Notes: generated by a model not told the origin, from the sequence alone. A stretch of 64,000 nucleotides of DNA from Mycobacterium decipiens (GCF_963853665.1 NZ_OY970459.1:3844001-3908000); one strand, 5' to 3'; shown: positions 45,248 to 54,674, numbered from the stretch's first letter. Numbers and translations are program-made.

Positions 45248-45623
45248 GCGGGTCGTCCCGTCGGCAGGATCAATACGTGAGAATTGCACAACACAGCGGA
45301 CATGAAAGCCTCCAGATGAATGCGGGTTCTTTTCGCGGAAATCGGTGAGTCGCTGGACGGTCAGCGTTATGTTGTTACTCATCGATTATCGGCCGGGTGA
45401 TCGGCGGGCTCTTATGTCGTGGAGGTGATGCGCGACATGACAGTAGTCCGCAATAGGACCGCCCAAATTCGTGGCGGCCGGCGATTCCCAGCGGGGTTGG
45501 TCTGCGGTGGTCGCCGCGTGGGCGGTGGTTACTGCCAGGGGGACCGGTCGGCACCGAAGCCGGCACATCACGACGATCTGTAGCGAGAGCCAGTGAGTTA
45601 GGGCCCCTTAGGAAGGATTAGCG
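45248..45623. other. Intergenic region upstream of orphan PPE
   Basis: 376 bases without a convincing gene. No PE gene precedes the PPE gene. A GGAAGGA ribosome-binding site lies at 45610-45616. Confidence 0.5.
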
Positions 45624-46373
45624 ATGACCTATCCCATGCTTCCTCCAGAAGTCAATTCGGCACTCCTCAATGCCGGCGCCGGATCGGGGCCGATGCTTGC
45701 CGCTGCGGCAGCCTGGGATGGTTTGGCCAGTGAGTTGCGCTCGGCGGCGACCTCGTTTGGATCGCTGACCGCGGACCTGGCCGGCGGGGCGTGGCAGGGC
45801 CCGTCGGCGATGGCGATGACCGAGGCCGCCGCACCTTACGCCGCGTGGCTGTGCGCCGCGGCTACCCATTCCGAGGGCGCCGCCGGTCAAGCCGCGGCGG
45901 TGGTGGCCGCTTTCGAGGCAGCGCATGCCGCCACGGTGCCCCCGGTAGTGATCGCGGCCAACCGGGCGATCACCTGCACGCTGGCGAAGATGAATTTCTT
46001 TGGGTTCAACTTCCCGGCGATTGCAGCAATGGAGGCCGAGTATGAGGCGATGTGGGCCCAAGATGTGACCGCGATGTTCGGCTACCATGCCGGCGTCTCG
46101 GCGGCCTGGTCGAAACTATCGCAATTGCCGCCCATCCAGCAGCTGCTGCGGCTCCTGCCGGGTCTGCCCTGCGCACCCGTCCCCCCACCGCAAGCCGTGC
46201 CCGCGCCCGCGCCGCCGCCGGGTACACCACCGGCACCCGAGCCACCGCCGGCACCCGCACCGCCGCCGGCACCCGCGCCGGCGCCGGCACCCGCGCCGGC
46301 GCCTGGGCCGAGGCCGAGGCCCACGCCGCCCGACAGACTCCCGCCACGCGGCGGTCGGATTGCTAGGGCATGA
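45624..46373 (+). CDS. PPE family protein with proline-rich tail
   Basis: 249 aa. The PPE domain covers 1-180 ([61 protein letters not shown]), with the WQGPS turn intact. The rest is a low-complexity Pro/Ala tail with PAPAP repeats, ending in a basic stretch ([17 protein letters not shown]). Much shorter than typical PPE proteins; no adjacent PE partner. Not present between Rv1255c and Rv1254 in M. tuberculosis. Probably exported by an ESX system with a PE encoded elsewhere. Confidence 0.82.
   Translation: MTYPMLPPEVNSALLNAGAGSGPMLAAAAAWDGLASELRSAATSFGSLTADLAGGAWQGPSAMAMTEAAAPYAAWLCAAATHSEGAAGQAAAVVAAFEAAHAATVPPVVIAANRAITCTLAKMNFFGFNFPAIAAMEAEYEAMWAQDVTAMFGYHAGVSAAWSKLSQLPPIQQLLRLLPGLPCAPVPPPQAVPAPAPPPGTPPAPEPPPAPAPPPAPAPAPAPAPAPGPRPRPTPPDRLPPRGGRIARA
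46198..46316 (+). repeat. Minisatellite-like PAPAP coding repeat
   Basis: Short GC-rich units (GCCGGCACCCGC and variants) repeat here and encode the PPE tail. Likely variable in copy number between strains. Confidence 0.5.
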
Positions 46374-46409
46374 GGGATCCCGCGTAGCGCAGTCATCGGC
46401 GCTTGACGG

Positions 46410-47117
46410 TCAAGCCACCCAATAAGCTTGTGCCTTGATGGACTTTCGCGGGATACCGAAGTCGTCCCTCAGCACCCTGGCGACCGACCGCGTCGTTCGA
46501 CTATCGCAGGCTACCCATCCGAAGTGGTCGCCTGCGTCAAACGCCGCTGACCGCACCGTCTCGAGCAACTCCGCACCGGCCTTGTTGCGGTCTACCCAGG
46601 TGATACCGGCACCGCGCGCCACCGGCAGGCATTTGTCCTCGTCGCAGCGGGCCTCGAGAAATACCCGCGCGGGGGTATCCCCGATGGACTCGAGCAGCGA
46701 GTTGATCGCCGGTAGCGATGCGGTATCGCCGACCATGACGTACCCGGTAGGGGGCGGGTCCGGGATGGCAAACTTGCTGCCCAGCACCGTCGCCGCGATG
46801 GTGTCGCCGGGTTGCGCGGCGCGCGCCCAATCCGACGCGCAGCCGTCGTGCAATGCGAACTCGATATCGAAGGTGCCGGCGCCGGGATCGGCGTCGACCA
46901 GCGTGTAGCCGCGTTGGTGCCCGTCGGCGAACCACATCCGGATCCACATCGTCGGGTGCACGGCGTGGGTGCGCAGCATCCCGCCGGCATCGAAGCTCAA
47001 CCTCAGATAGCGCGGACTGATCTCACACCGGCCGATCACGGTGAGTCGGTAGTCCCCCGCCCCCAGCAGCTTCAGCACCGCACCCTGCCAGCCCCGCGAC
47101 GCCTTGAGCTCGGTCAT
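46410..47117 (-). CDS. Siderophore-interacting FAD/NADPH reductase (ViuB/SIP family)
   Basis: 235 aa from ATG at 47117; an in-frame GTG at 47126 sits directly on the GGAAGG box, so the ATG nine bases later is preferred. FAD-binding_9 domain (SPRYLRLSFD, HQRGYTLVDADPGAGTFDIEFALH) followed by the SIP C-terminal NAD(P)H domain (GYVMVGDTASLPAINSLLE, ARVFLEA, FGWVACDSR). These cytoplasmic enzymes reduce ferric siderophores to release iron. A near-consensus IdeR box lies 33-51 bases upstream. It is downstream of the N-hydroxylase gene but with its own promoter. Absent at this site in M. tuberculosis. Confidence 0.88.
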   Translation of the reverse strand: MTELKASRGWQGAVLKLLGAGDYRLTVIGRCEISPRYLRLSFDAGGMLRTHAVHPTMWIRMWFADGHQRGYTLVDADPGAGTFDIEFALHDGCASDWARAAQPGDTIAATVLGSKFAIPDPPPTGYVMVGDTASLPAINSLLESIGDTPARVFLEARCDEDKCLPVARGAGITWVDRNKAGAELLETVRSAAFDAGDHFGWVACDSRTTRSVARVLRDDFGIPRKSIKAQAYWVA

Positions 47118-47149
47118 ACGTGGCACCCTTCCGCAACGTCTCGGCCAAC

Positions 47150-47168
47150 TTAGGCCAGGGTAACCTAA
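47150..47168. promoter_or_regulatory. IdeR iron box
   Basis: TTAGGCCAGGGTAACCTAA agrees at 15-16 of 19 positions with the mycobacterial IdeR consensus (TTAGGTTAGGCTAACCTAA), including both TTAGG/CCTAA ends. On the minus strand TAGGTT within it can be a -10 box, so iron-loaded IdeR would block transcription of the SIP gene. Confidence 0.75.
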
Positions 47169-47198
47169 TACTCCCTGGCGGGGCGGCGCTGCGGCAGC

Positions 47199-48455
47199 TC
47201 AGCTGGCCGCGCCCGGCCGCTGGTGCAGATTCTGGCGTGAGACAGCGGCGACGATCTCCCCGGCGCGCACCGCCACGTTCGACAGCAACGACGACCCCAG
47301 ACCATGGGTGTGCTCGACCGAACCGTTGAGATAGATATCTCCGGGTGCATTCGACTTGGCGACCAATCGGTAGTCCCGCGTGACGGCGGGCCGCCCATCG
47401 GAGTCGAATTCGTAGTTGCGGGCCAGCTCTCCCAGAAAGCCTCGGACGTCCAGCGGCGCATAACCCGTCGCATAGACCACCGCATCACAGTCCAGGATTT
47501 CCTGCGAGTGATTGGCCAGGTGCGATATCGTCAGCCGCACGCCGTGCGGAAATTCCTGCGTGTCAGCGACTTCGGAAGCATTGTGCACGAACAGCCGCAG
47601 ATTTCCGGCTACCCGCTCGGCATATTCGCGCGAATAGAGATCGTCGATCAGGTGCGGATCGACGGCAGAATAGTTGGTCGATCGATGGTAGTCGAGCAGT
47701 CGTTGCCGCAACGGTTCGTCGGCGCGATAGAAATCGTCAACGGCCGATGGATCGAAAATTCGATTGGCATAAGGACTGTCGTCAGCAACGCTATAGCCGT
47801 AGCGAGAAAAGACTGCATGCACTTGGGACCGCGGGTAGGCCTCATGGAGGTAGCCGACCACCTCGGCTGCGCTTTGACCGGCGCCGACTACAGCGAATCT
47901 CCTTGGGGCAGAGAGGTTCAGTGTGGCGAGACGATCGAGCACCGTGTGGCTGTGCCACTGGCGGGCACTTTCGGCGACGCCCTCGGGCAGCGCCGGGCGC
48001 AGACCGGTGCCCAATACCAATGTTTCTGCCTGTATCGTCCACTCGGGTTCGGTCCGAACCATGAATCCCGAGTCGCCAGAAGTCACCTCGACAACTCGGT
48101 GTCCATAGCGAACGTCGGCGCCGACGCGGGCCGCAGCCCACTCGAGATAGTCGTGGAATTCCAGCCTGCTGGGAAACAGCGTGTGCCGGCCAATAAACTC
48201 GGCGAGCCGGCCGCGTTCGCTCAGATAGTTCAGAAACGTGAAGTCGCTCTTGGCATTCCGCAACGTCACCAGGTCTTTGAGGAAGGGTACTTGCATGCGG
48301 GCGCCCGGCAGCAGCATTCCCCGGTGCCAGCCAAACCTCGGCTGAGCCTCCGCGAACACCGCGCGCATGCCCCGCTCAGCCAGCGCGATCGCCAACGCGA
48401 GATTCGACGGCCCGAAACCGACACCGAGCAAGTCCGTCTGCTCAGGAGTGGACAT
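47199..48455 (-). CDS. L-ornithine/lysine N-hydroxylase (PvdA/SidA/IucD type)
   Basis: 418 aa. Class B flavin N-monooxygenase: FAD motif GVGFGPSNLALAIAL at the start, MQVPFLKDLVTLRNAKSDFTF (typical of ornithine N5-hydroxylases), NADPH motif VVGAGQSAAEV, and the C-terminal VVYATGYAPLD. It more resembles PvdA-type ornithine enzymes than mycobactin MbtG (which lacks the KDLVTLRN block). It makes N-hydroxy-ornithine or -lysine, the precursor of hydroxamate iron ligands. The start ATG at 48455 overlaps the upstream acyltransferase gene by 14 bases, so the two are coupled. No equivalent at this site in M. tuberculosis. Confidence 0.88.
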   Translation of the reverse strand: MSTPEQTDLLGVGFGPSNLALAIALAERGMRAVFAEAQPRFGWHRGMLLPGARMQVPFLKDLVTLRNAKSDFTFLNYLSERGRLAEFIGRHTLFPSRLEFHDYLEWAAARVGADVRYGHRVVEVTSGDSGFMVRTEPEWTIQAETLVLGTGLRPALPEGVAESARQWHSHTVLDRLATLNLSAPRRFAVVGAGQSAAEVVGYLHEAYPRSQVHAVFSRYGYSVADDSPYANRIFDPSAVDDFYRADEPLRQRLLDYHRSTNYSAVDPHLIDDLYSREYAERVAGNLRLFVHNASEVADTQEFPHGVRLTISHLANHSQEILDCDAVVYATGYAPLDVRGFLGELARNYEFDSDGRPAVTRDYRLVAKSNAPGDIYLNGSVEHTHGLGSSLLSNVAVRAGEIVAAVSRQNLHQRPGAAS

Positions 48456-49248
48456 GAGAGCGAGCCAAGCGTTCGAGGTAGCGTTCCCGCACCATCGCGC
48501 GGTTGATCAAGACGACGAAATCCGCCATGTCGAAATCCGGATCGTAGGAGGGTTCTCCGCAGATCAACCCGCCGATCCGCAGGCTCCCCTGCACCATCGG
48601 CGGAATTCGCACCCGTCCCGGGTCCGGCAACTCGGAGAGACTGCACCCATTGACCCTAACCGGGTTTCGAGGTACCACCCGATATTCCGCGGCCGCCCGG
48701 TGAGCGCCGAAAGCCGCGTCGCGTACGCCTCGCACCAGCGCGCCCCGCGGGCCGCCACCTTCCATCCGGACCGACAGGCATCCAATTCCCCACTCGTAGC
48801 CGGTGATTTCCTGATACCGCAGGATCCCCGCCCACAACAGGCCCATTACCGCACCGTTGCGGTGCGCCGCGTGCACGCTCACCCGACCGAGTTCGACGAG
48901 CCTGGGGCGCAACTGGTTTAGGCCACCTAGGTCGAAGATGGTGTCGGCGAACAGCCCGCCGGCGGCCCGAGCGCCGTCGGGTGGCAGCAGCCGGTAGCAG
49001 CCGACGATCTGTCCGCTCGTCTCGTCCTTCGCCAGCAGGTGATCACTGTGCGGATCGAACTGATCGACATCGATCATTTCCCCGGTCAGCGGTCCGCGGA
49101 CGGCCTGCGGCAACGCCGCCCCCATCTCTTGGGCAAACGTCTGATAACGCAACCGCTGAGCGGCCTCGATGTCGGCGGGGTCGGTGGTAATCATGACGCT
49201 GTAGCGGCCGGTATCGGTCGCGGGGATCAGGATTGCGTCACCCATCAT
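48442..49248 (-). CDS. GNAT-type N-acyltransferase (OlsB/PF13444-like)
   Basis: 268 aa from ATG at 49248; ATG at 49245 and a start at 49284 are also in frame. Acetyltransf_5 type: IEAAQRLRYQTFAQEMGA, DVDQFDPHSDHLLAKDE, GQIVGCYRLLPP, LVELGRVSVH and PMVQGSLRIGGLICGEPSYDPDFDMADFVVLI. Family members such as OlsB transfer a (hydroxy)fatty acyl chain to the amino group of ornithine; others are autoinducer-synthase-like. Overlaps the N-hydroxylase gene, so acylation and N-hydroxylation of the same amino acid are plausible. 40 bases after the MFS exporter gene. Confidence 0.82.
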   Translation of the reverse strand: MMGDAILIPATDTGRYSVMITTDPADIEAAQRLRYQTFAQEMGAALPQAVRGPLTGEMIDVDQFDPHSDHLLAKDETSGQIVGCYRLLPPDGARAAGGLFADTIFDLGGLNQLRPRLVELGRVSVHAAHRNGAVMGLLWAGILRYQEITGYEWGIGCLSVRMEGGGPRGALVRGVRDAAFGAHRAAAEYRVVPRNPVRVNGCSLSELPDPGRVRIPPMVQGSLRIGGLICGEPSYDPDFDMADFVVLINRAMVRERYLERLARSHVHS

Positions 49249-49288
49249 GCTATTCGGAAGGTTACCCGGACGGGCGGTCAACAATTCG

Positions 49289-50883
49289 TCATTCGCGACC
49301 GGTCATACCCGATCGTCGCTGGACTCGCGTTGGCCGTGCGCTCCGACGGCGATCAGCACGCCCGAGGCGATCGCGGCGAGGGTCGCGGCGATCGCGGCGG
49401 CCAGCAAGGCGGCCTGCATTCCGTCGGCGCTCGCCCGCCGAGCCACCCGCGCAATTATCGGTAGCGCGGGCCGCAATTCGTCGGACAGGAATTCGAGGAC
49501 CCGCAGACCCGCGCCGGCGGACAACCTGTCGACTAGTTCGCCAACCGGGCCCTGGCCGACACCGCGCAGTCCGGCGAGCCCATCGGCGGCGCCGTTGGCC
49601 GCGTGCCGGCTGAACAGGGCCCCCAGGCCAGCAACTCCGGCCAGGATGCCGACCTGGCGTACGGTGCTCAACGCACCGGTCGCCATTCCGGCGTCGGCAA
49701 CCGGCACGAATTGCAATGCGATGTCGGATGTCAACGCGAATAGGCCACCCAAACCCAGGCCGGCCACAACGGAGCCGCCGATGAAATGGGTCCACTGGGT
49801 GTGCTCGGTGACCCCGGTCATCAGCCAGAGCCCGACGGCGATCAGGACCACGCCACCTGGCACCGACATCCAGGTCGGGAAATAGCGCGCCGCGGCGATG
49901 GCCAGCGGCGCCCCCAGCACGCACGCGATGGTCAGTGGAAGGGCTCGCAGGCCAGCCTGAAATGGGCTGTATCCCAGGGTATTCATGAAATACAGCGCCA
50001 GATAGTTGGTCGAGGCGATCAGTGTTCCGGCCGCAGCGAACGCCGCCAGCGATACCCCGGCAAATCCCGGTCGACGCACCACCCGCAGGTCGAGCATCGG
50101 AGCCGTCACCCGCGACTCCCACCACCCGAACACCAGCAGGCCGAACACGGAGGACACCGCGAGGACCACGATCACCGTGGCGTTCCAGCCGAGACGGTTG
50201 CCCTCGATCAACACGTACACACCCGCGAGCAACGCCGCCGACAACAGCGCCGCGCCGAGAAGATCGACTGGGCGGTCTTGCGCGGCACGGGTTTCCGGGA
50301 CGAACCCGGCCGCGATCCCCACAGCGACCAACCCGATCGGGATGTTGATCAAAAAGATCGATTCCCAGCCGAAGGCCCCGACCAGCGCTCCGCCAAGCAA
50401 CGGCCCGACCGCGGCGCCGCCGCCCATCACGGCACCGTAGATCGCGATCGCTACGCCTCTGCTGCGGTGTTCGGGAAAGGCCGCCGCCACCATCGGCAGT
50501 GAGACGCCGAGCAATACCGCCCCACCGGCACCCTGGAGCGCCCGGCACAGGTTCAGCATCTCGATGCTGCGGGCGAGCGCGCAGCCGGCAGAAGCGAGCG
50601 TGAACACCGTCATTCCGGCCAGATAGAGACGGCGCCGACCGAGCCGGTCCCCCAGGGTGGCCGCCGTGAGGAGCAGCCCCGCCATGGGCAGCGCATAGGC
50701 ATCTACCACCCACTGCAGTCCGCTGAGTTCCGCGTCGAGGGATGCCTGAATGTTGGCAAGGGCGGCCGAAACGATGGTCATGTCGAGCAGCAACATGAAA
50801 ACCGCGAGGCCGACCGCCGCCATGGTGAGGCGAGGATGTCGAGTGGTCGTGGGCTCTACTCCGCCGTCTTCAGCGGGAACCAT
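49289..50883 (-). CDS. MFS exporter, 14-helix DHA2 family
   Basis: 531-codon-scale gene encoding 526 residues of track length from ATG at 50883. EmrB/QacA-type: helix 1 LTMAAVGLAVFMLLLDMTIVSAAL (family motif D1), LGDRLGRRRLYLAG (motif A) and 14 predicted helices, with a periplasmic insertion before the last helix (residues about 430-490). Exports small organic molecules by proton antiport. Position in a run with the acyltransferase and N-hydroxylase suggests it exports their product. 14 bases after the Rv1254-like gene. Confidence 0.85.
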
Positions 50884-50897
50884 GGCGCCCCAGCCAC

Positions 50898-52040
50898 CTA
50901 GTCAGCCCTGATGCGGGTAAAACGGTGCAACAACCAAGCCAGTGGGATCGTCAGCACCAGCGTTGCGAGAAACAGGTTCAGCATCGAGCTGGTGTAGACC
51001 CGATACCCGAGCACATCCACCATGACGATCTCCATCGTCACCAGATGGATGAGGAAGATCTCGTAGGAGATCTCACCCAGAAACACCATCGGCCGGCTGG
51101 CCAACACCCGGGCATACCACCCCCGGTTACCCAGGGCCAACGGTGCCACCGCCAGCGCGGCGATCACCGCGTAGAAGCCCGTCTTGACCAGCGCCTCCCC
51201 CACCGCTGTGGGCGACGTCGTGGGCGCGCCCGCGATCGGGGTGGAGACGATCAGGTAACAGATGATCGCCAAAGGTACGGCCGCGAACGCGTAGCAGCGC
51301 ACACCCATCGCCTGCAGCACAGTCAGGATCATGCCGCCGACGAACCAAGCCAGATAGGTCGGTAGCCACAGCCGAGCGCCGTCGGGTATCCAGGACACGT
51401 CGTGCACCAGGATCAACCATGCCGGGCTGATCATCGTCAGCCCCGCCATGGTGGCCAGCAGCAACCTGGGCTGCCATCGCCGCCGGCAAACGAGCACCAG
51501 CAGTAGGTATGACAGCAGCGGTAGCGCTACGTAGAAGGCGACCTCCACCGCGAGACTCCACATCTGGGTCAGACCCTGATGCAGGAACGATCCCAGGTAG
51601 CCGTCGGTATAGATCTGCGTCAAGGTGAGGTTGCGCAGCAGCCCAACCCAGGTGTGCCCGGGGTTGGGCCCCGCCGTGCGGAAGTGGTAGAGGAGGTAAG
51701 CCAGCACCACGGTGACGAGGTAGGCGGGCATGATGCGCCGGACCCGGTGCCAGGCGTAGCGGCTCAACGACGGCGGGGGGCTGCCGGTTGCGGCGGACTT
51801 AACCCAGGGGCGGAACAACAGGAACCCCGACAGCACGAAAAAGATGGGAACGCCGATCTCCATGCGCGACGACATCAGTCCCCAGTAGCCGTGGGTGTAT
51901 TTGCCGGTGGTGTAAGCCGCGTGGGTGCCGACAACGAGCAGTGCGGCCACCGCACGGATACCGGTCAGCGAGGCAACCCGGTCCACGTGGGAGATCTGCT
52001 CGAGTCCGCCTTGGGCGTCTCTTTCCTCGGACAGGGTCAT
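50898..52040 (-). CDS. Acyltransferase-3 family membrane protein (Rv1254-like)
   Basis: 380 aa with about ten membrane helices. N-terminal signature ASLTGIRAVAALLVVGTHAAYTTG (conserved His) and IGVPIFFVLSGFLLFRPW, both diagnostic of the acyltransferase 3 family, which O-acylates surface glycans or lipids. The start overlaps the deaD stop (ATGA), so it is translated with the helicase. The C-terminus is close to the MFS gene of the accessory island. Confidence 0.9.
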   Translation of the reverse strand: MTLSEERDAQGGLEQISHVDRVASLTGIRAVAALLVVGTHAAYTTGKYTHGYWGLMSSRMEIGVPIFFVLSGFLLFRPWVKSAATGSPPPSLSRYAWHRVRRIMPAYLVTVVLAYLLYHFRTAGPNPGHTWVGLLRNLTLTQIYTDGYLGSFLHQGLTQMWSLAVEVAFYVALPLLSYLLLVLVCRRRWQPRLLLATMAGLTMISPAWLILVHDVSWIPDGARLWLPTYLAWFVGGMILTVLQAMGVRCYAFAAVPLAIICYLIVSTPIAGAPTTSPTAVGEALVKTGFYAVIAALAVAPLALGNRGWYARVLASRPMVFLGEISYEIFLIHLVTMEIVMVDVLGYRVYTSSMLNLFLATLVLTIPLAWLLHRFTRIRAD

Positions 52041-53746
52041 CCGACGATTTTTCGGCGCGCCTTGCCGCCGTTGTGGCGGCGCCCCTTGTCGGGTGGCCGT
52101 TCCGGCTGGAGGTTGATCAGGACACCCGAGATACGGGTCTGTGCAAGCTTGTTAAGCGTCGCACGGGGCAGCTTGGTCGGCAGTTCCACTAGCGAGAAGT
52201 CTCCTCCGATGGTGATCTGACCGAAGTCGCTGCGGTGCAACCCTCCCTCGTTGGCTATGGCGCCGACGATCGCACCCGGACCGATCTTGTGCCGCTTGCC
52301 GACGGCGATGCGGTAGGTAGTCAAGTCCGGCCTTCGCGCTGGCTTTGCGGGTTTTTCCGGACCGTCGCGACGCTGGTCGCGGTTGCGCCGCTCGCGCCGC
52401 TGGGGCGGAGGCTCGGGTGCCATCAGGAACGCCTCGCCGTCGCGGGACTGCACGGCCAGCGCCGCGGCGATGTCGGCCATCGGGACATCGTGCTCGCGTT
52501 GGTAGTCCTCGACCAGCCTGCGGAACAAGTCGATTCCCGGACCGCCCAGTGCATTGGTAATGGAATCGCAGAATTTCGCTACCCGCTGGGCGTTAACGTC
52601 CTCGACGGTGGGTAATTCGGCCTCGGTGATCGTTTGCCGCGTGGCCTTTTCGATCGCCTTGAGCAGGTGACGCTCCCGCGGCGAGACGAACAACAGCGCG
52701 GCTCCGGCACGCCCGGCCCTGCCGGTGCGCCCGATCCGGTGTACGTAGGACTCGGTGTCGTGCGGAATGTCGTAATTGAGCACATGCGATATCCGCTCCA
52801 CGTCCAGCCCTCGCGCTGCCACATCGGTAGCGACCAGGATGTCGATGCCGCCCTCCCGCAAGGCCGCGATGGTCCGCTCCCGCTGCGCCTGCGGGACGTC
52901 GCCGTTGATGGCGGCCGCGGAAAAGCCTCGGGCACGCAGCTTTTCGGCAACCTCCTCGGTTGCCTGTTTGGTGCGGACGAAGACGATCATCGCCTCGAAC
53001 GGCTCGACTTCGAGAACCCTGGTGAGCGCGTCCATCTTGCGCGCCACCTGTATATATCGCTGCGAAATGTTTTCGGCTGTAGCGGTTTTCGCCTCGGATG
53101 TGACTTCGAACGGATCGTGCAGATACTTGGCCGTGAGCTTGCGGATCGCCGGCGGCATGGTCGCCGAAAACAGGGCGACCTGCCGGTACTCCGGGGTGTC
53201 GGAAAGGATCCGTTCAACGTCTTCGGCGAAACCCATGGTGAGCATTTCGTCGGCCTCGTCGAGCACCAGATAGTCCACCCGGGACAGATCCAAGGTTCCG
53301 CGTTCGAGGTGGTCAATAACCCGACCGGGGGTGCCGACCACCACGTGTGCGCCACGTCTCAGCCCGGCCAATTGCACGGCGTAGGACGATCCACCGTAGA
53401 TCGGCAGCACGTTGAGCCCCCGCAGATGGGCACCGTAGCGGCTGAATGCCTCGGCCACCTGCAGGGCCAGTTCACGGGTGGGCGCCAGCACCAGCGCCTG
53501 GGTCACCTTGCTGGTGATGTCGATCTTGGACAGCATCGGAATCGCGAACGCCGCCGTCTTACCGGTGCCGGTCTGCGCAAGCCCCACCACGTCGGAACCT
53601 GCCATCAGCGCCGGGATGGTAGCGGCCTGGATGGCCGTCGGCGTCTCATATCCGACGTCGCCGATCGCCCGCAAGACGCGGGCGGGAATCTGTAGGTCGG
53701 CAAAGGTGGCAGCAGGTGCCACGGGCGAGTTTTCCGGGAGGGCCAT
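52037..53746 (-). CDS. deaD: DEAD-box RNA helicase DeaD/CsdA (Rv1253-like)
   Basis: 569 aa from ATG at 53746. Q-motif region (ATFADLQIPARVLRAIGDVGYETPT shortened here), Walker A AQTGTGKTAAF, DEAD box VLDEADEML, SAT motif and HRIGRTGRAGRAG. The C-terminal DbpA-like RNA-binding domain (RIAVGKRHKIGPGAIVGAIA) is followed by a basic tail rich in Lys/Arg. Unwinds structured RNA in ribosome assembly and mRNA decay, especially in the cold. First gene of an operon with the Rv1254-like gene. Confidence 0.93.
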   Translation of the reverse strand: MALPENSPVAPAATFADLQIPARVLRAIGDVGYETPTAIQAATIPALMAGSDVVGLAQTGTGKTAAFAIPMLSKIDITSKVTQALVLAPTRELALQVAEAFSRYGAHLRGLNVLPIYGGSSYAVQLAGLRRGAHVVVGTPGRVIDHLERGTLDLSRVDYLVLDEADEMLTMGFAEDVERILSDTPEYRQVALFSATMPPAIRKLTAKYLHDPFEVTSEAKTATAENISQRYIQVARKMDALTRVLEVEPFEAMIVFVRTKQATEEVAEKLRARGFSAAAINGDVPQAQRERTIAALREGGIDILVATDVAARGLDVERISHVLNYDIPHDTESYVHRIGRTGRAGRAGAALLFVSPRERHLLKAIEKATRQTITEAELPTVEDVNAQRVAKFCDSITNALGGPGIDLFRRLVEDYQREHDVPMADIAAALAVQSRDGEAFLMAPEPPPQRRERRNRDQRRDGPEKPAKPARRPDLTTYRIAVGKRHKIGPGAIVGAIANEGGLHRSDFGQITIGGDFSLVELPTKLPRATLNKLAQTRISGVLINLQPERPPDKGRRHNGGKARRKIVG

Positions 53747-53875
53747 CAGGCAATTGAGTTTAGTGGTGATCGCGAGCCCGGCTCAGCCGGGCGCGGCGGA
53801 TCACCACCAGACAAGTGATGACCATGCGGCCACGCCTGCCGGACCCGCGAGGCCGATGACGGTACCGTACGCGGT

Positions 53876-54472
53876 GTGTGGTCGCTACCTCGCCCTGCCG
53901 CGCCGCGAACCGGCATGGCGGTTGCATTGGTCGCGGCGACGTTGACCGGCTGCGGTTCGGGTGACTCCACCGTCGCCAAAACACCGGAGGCCCCGACAAC
54001 CACGCCAACCACCAACACCGGGGCACCGAGCGGTGAACCGAGCCCAGCGCCCGGGACCGCCGCCCCACCCAGCAGCACCCCGGCGGCCGACCCGTGTGCG
54101 GTCAATCTTGCCTCGCCCACCATCGCGAAAGTCGTATCCGAACTGCCTCGCGATCCGCGCAGTGAGCAGCCCTGGAACCCAGAACCGCTGGCCGGCAACT
54201 ACAACGAGTGTGCGCAGCTGTCCGCCGTGATCATCAAGGCCAACACGAACGTAGACAATCCGACAACCCGCGCGGTGATGTTCCATCTCGGCAAGTACAT
54301 ACCGCAGGGGGTGCCCGACACCTATGGGTTCAACGGCGTCGACACGTCGCAGTGCACCGGCGACACGGTGGCGTTGACATATCCCAGCGGTATCAACGGT
54401 TTGCACAGCTCGGTCAAGTTCCGATGGAACGGCAGCGGCGTCGAGCTGATCAGTAACACCACCGGCGGCTGA
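53876..54472 (+). CDS. lprE: Lipoprotein LprE (Rv1252c-like)
   Basis: 198 aa from GTG at 53876. Signal peptide with lipobox LTGC (lipidated Cys26), then a Thr/Pro/Ser-rich linker (about 30-70) and a globular domain (DPCAVNLASPTIAKVVSELP, NYNECAQLSAVIIKANTN, HLGKYIPQGVPDTYGFNG) almost identical to M. tuberculosis LprE. Surface lipoprotein implicated in host immune modulation in M. tuberculosis. Divergent from deaD. Confidence 0.92.
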   Translation: MWSLPRPAAPRTGMAVALVAATLTGCGSGDSTVAKTPEAPTTTPTTNTGAPSGEPSPAPGTAAPPSSTPAADPCAVNLASPTIAKVVSELPRDPRSEQPWNPEPLAGNYNECAQLSAVIIKANTNVDNPTTRAVMFHLGKYIPQGVPDTYGFNGVDTSQCTGDTVALTYPSGINGLHSSVKFRWNGSGVELISNTTGG

Positions 54473-54566
54473 CGCCAAGGCGGTCCGCAGGTGGCCCATT
54501 GGCGCGCCATCGCGATGTTGCATCGGTCCCACGCGGTGTCGTCGACGATAGTGCCCAGCCGAGGTT

Positions 54567-54665
54567 TCAGAACGGGCTGGCGGTGAGTCCGCCATCGACC
54601 ACGTATCCCGCGCCGGTGCCCAACCGAGACCGGTCGCTGGCCAGGTCCGCGTTGCAGTTCGCTCG
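54567..54665 (-). pseudogene. C-terminal relic of a short-chain dehydrogenase
   Basis: The last about 30 codons of an SDR enzyme are readable: DLASDRSRLGTGAGYVVDGG followed by LTASPF and a stop. The rest of the gene (Rossmann fold, YxxxK) is absent upstream. Only a fragment. Confidence 0.55.
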
Positions 54666-54674
54666 GTTGACCGG

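Noticed and set aside
46435..46908. 157-codon plus-strand frame
   Set aside because: Antisense to the siderophore-interacting protein, which has clear family motifs and its own promoter.
50022..50502. Open frames on the plus strand antisense to the MFS exporter
   Set aside because: Arg/Pro/Thr-rich shadow frames without ribosome-binding sites or domain motifs.
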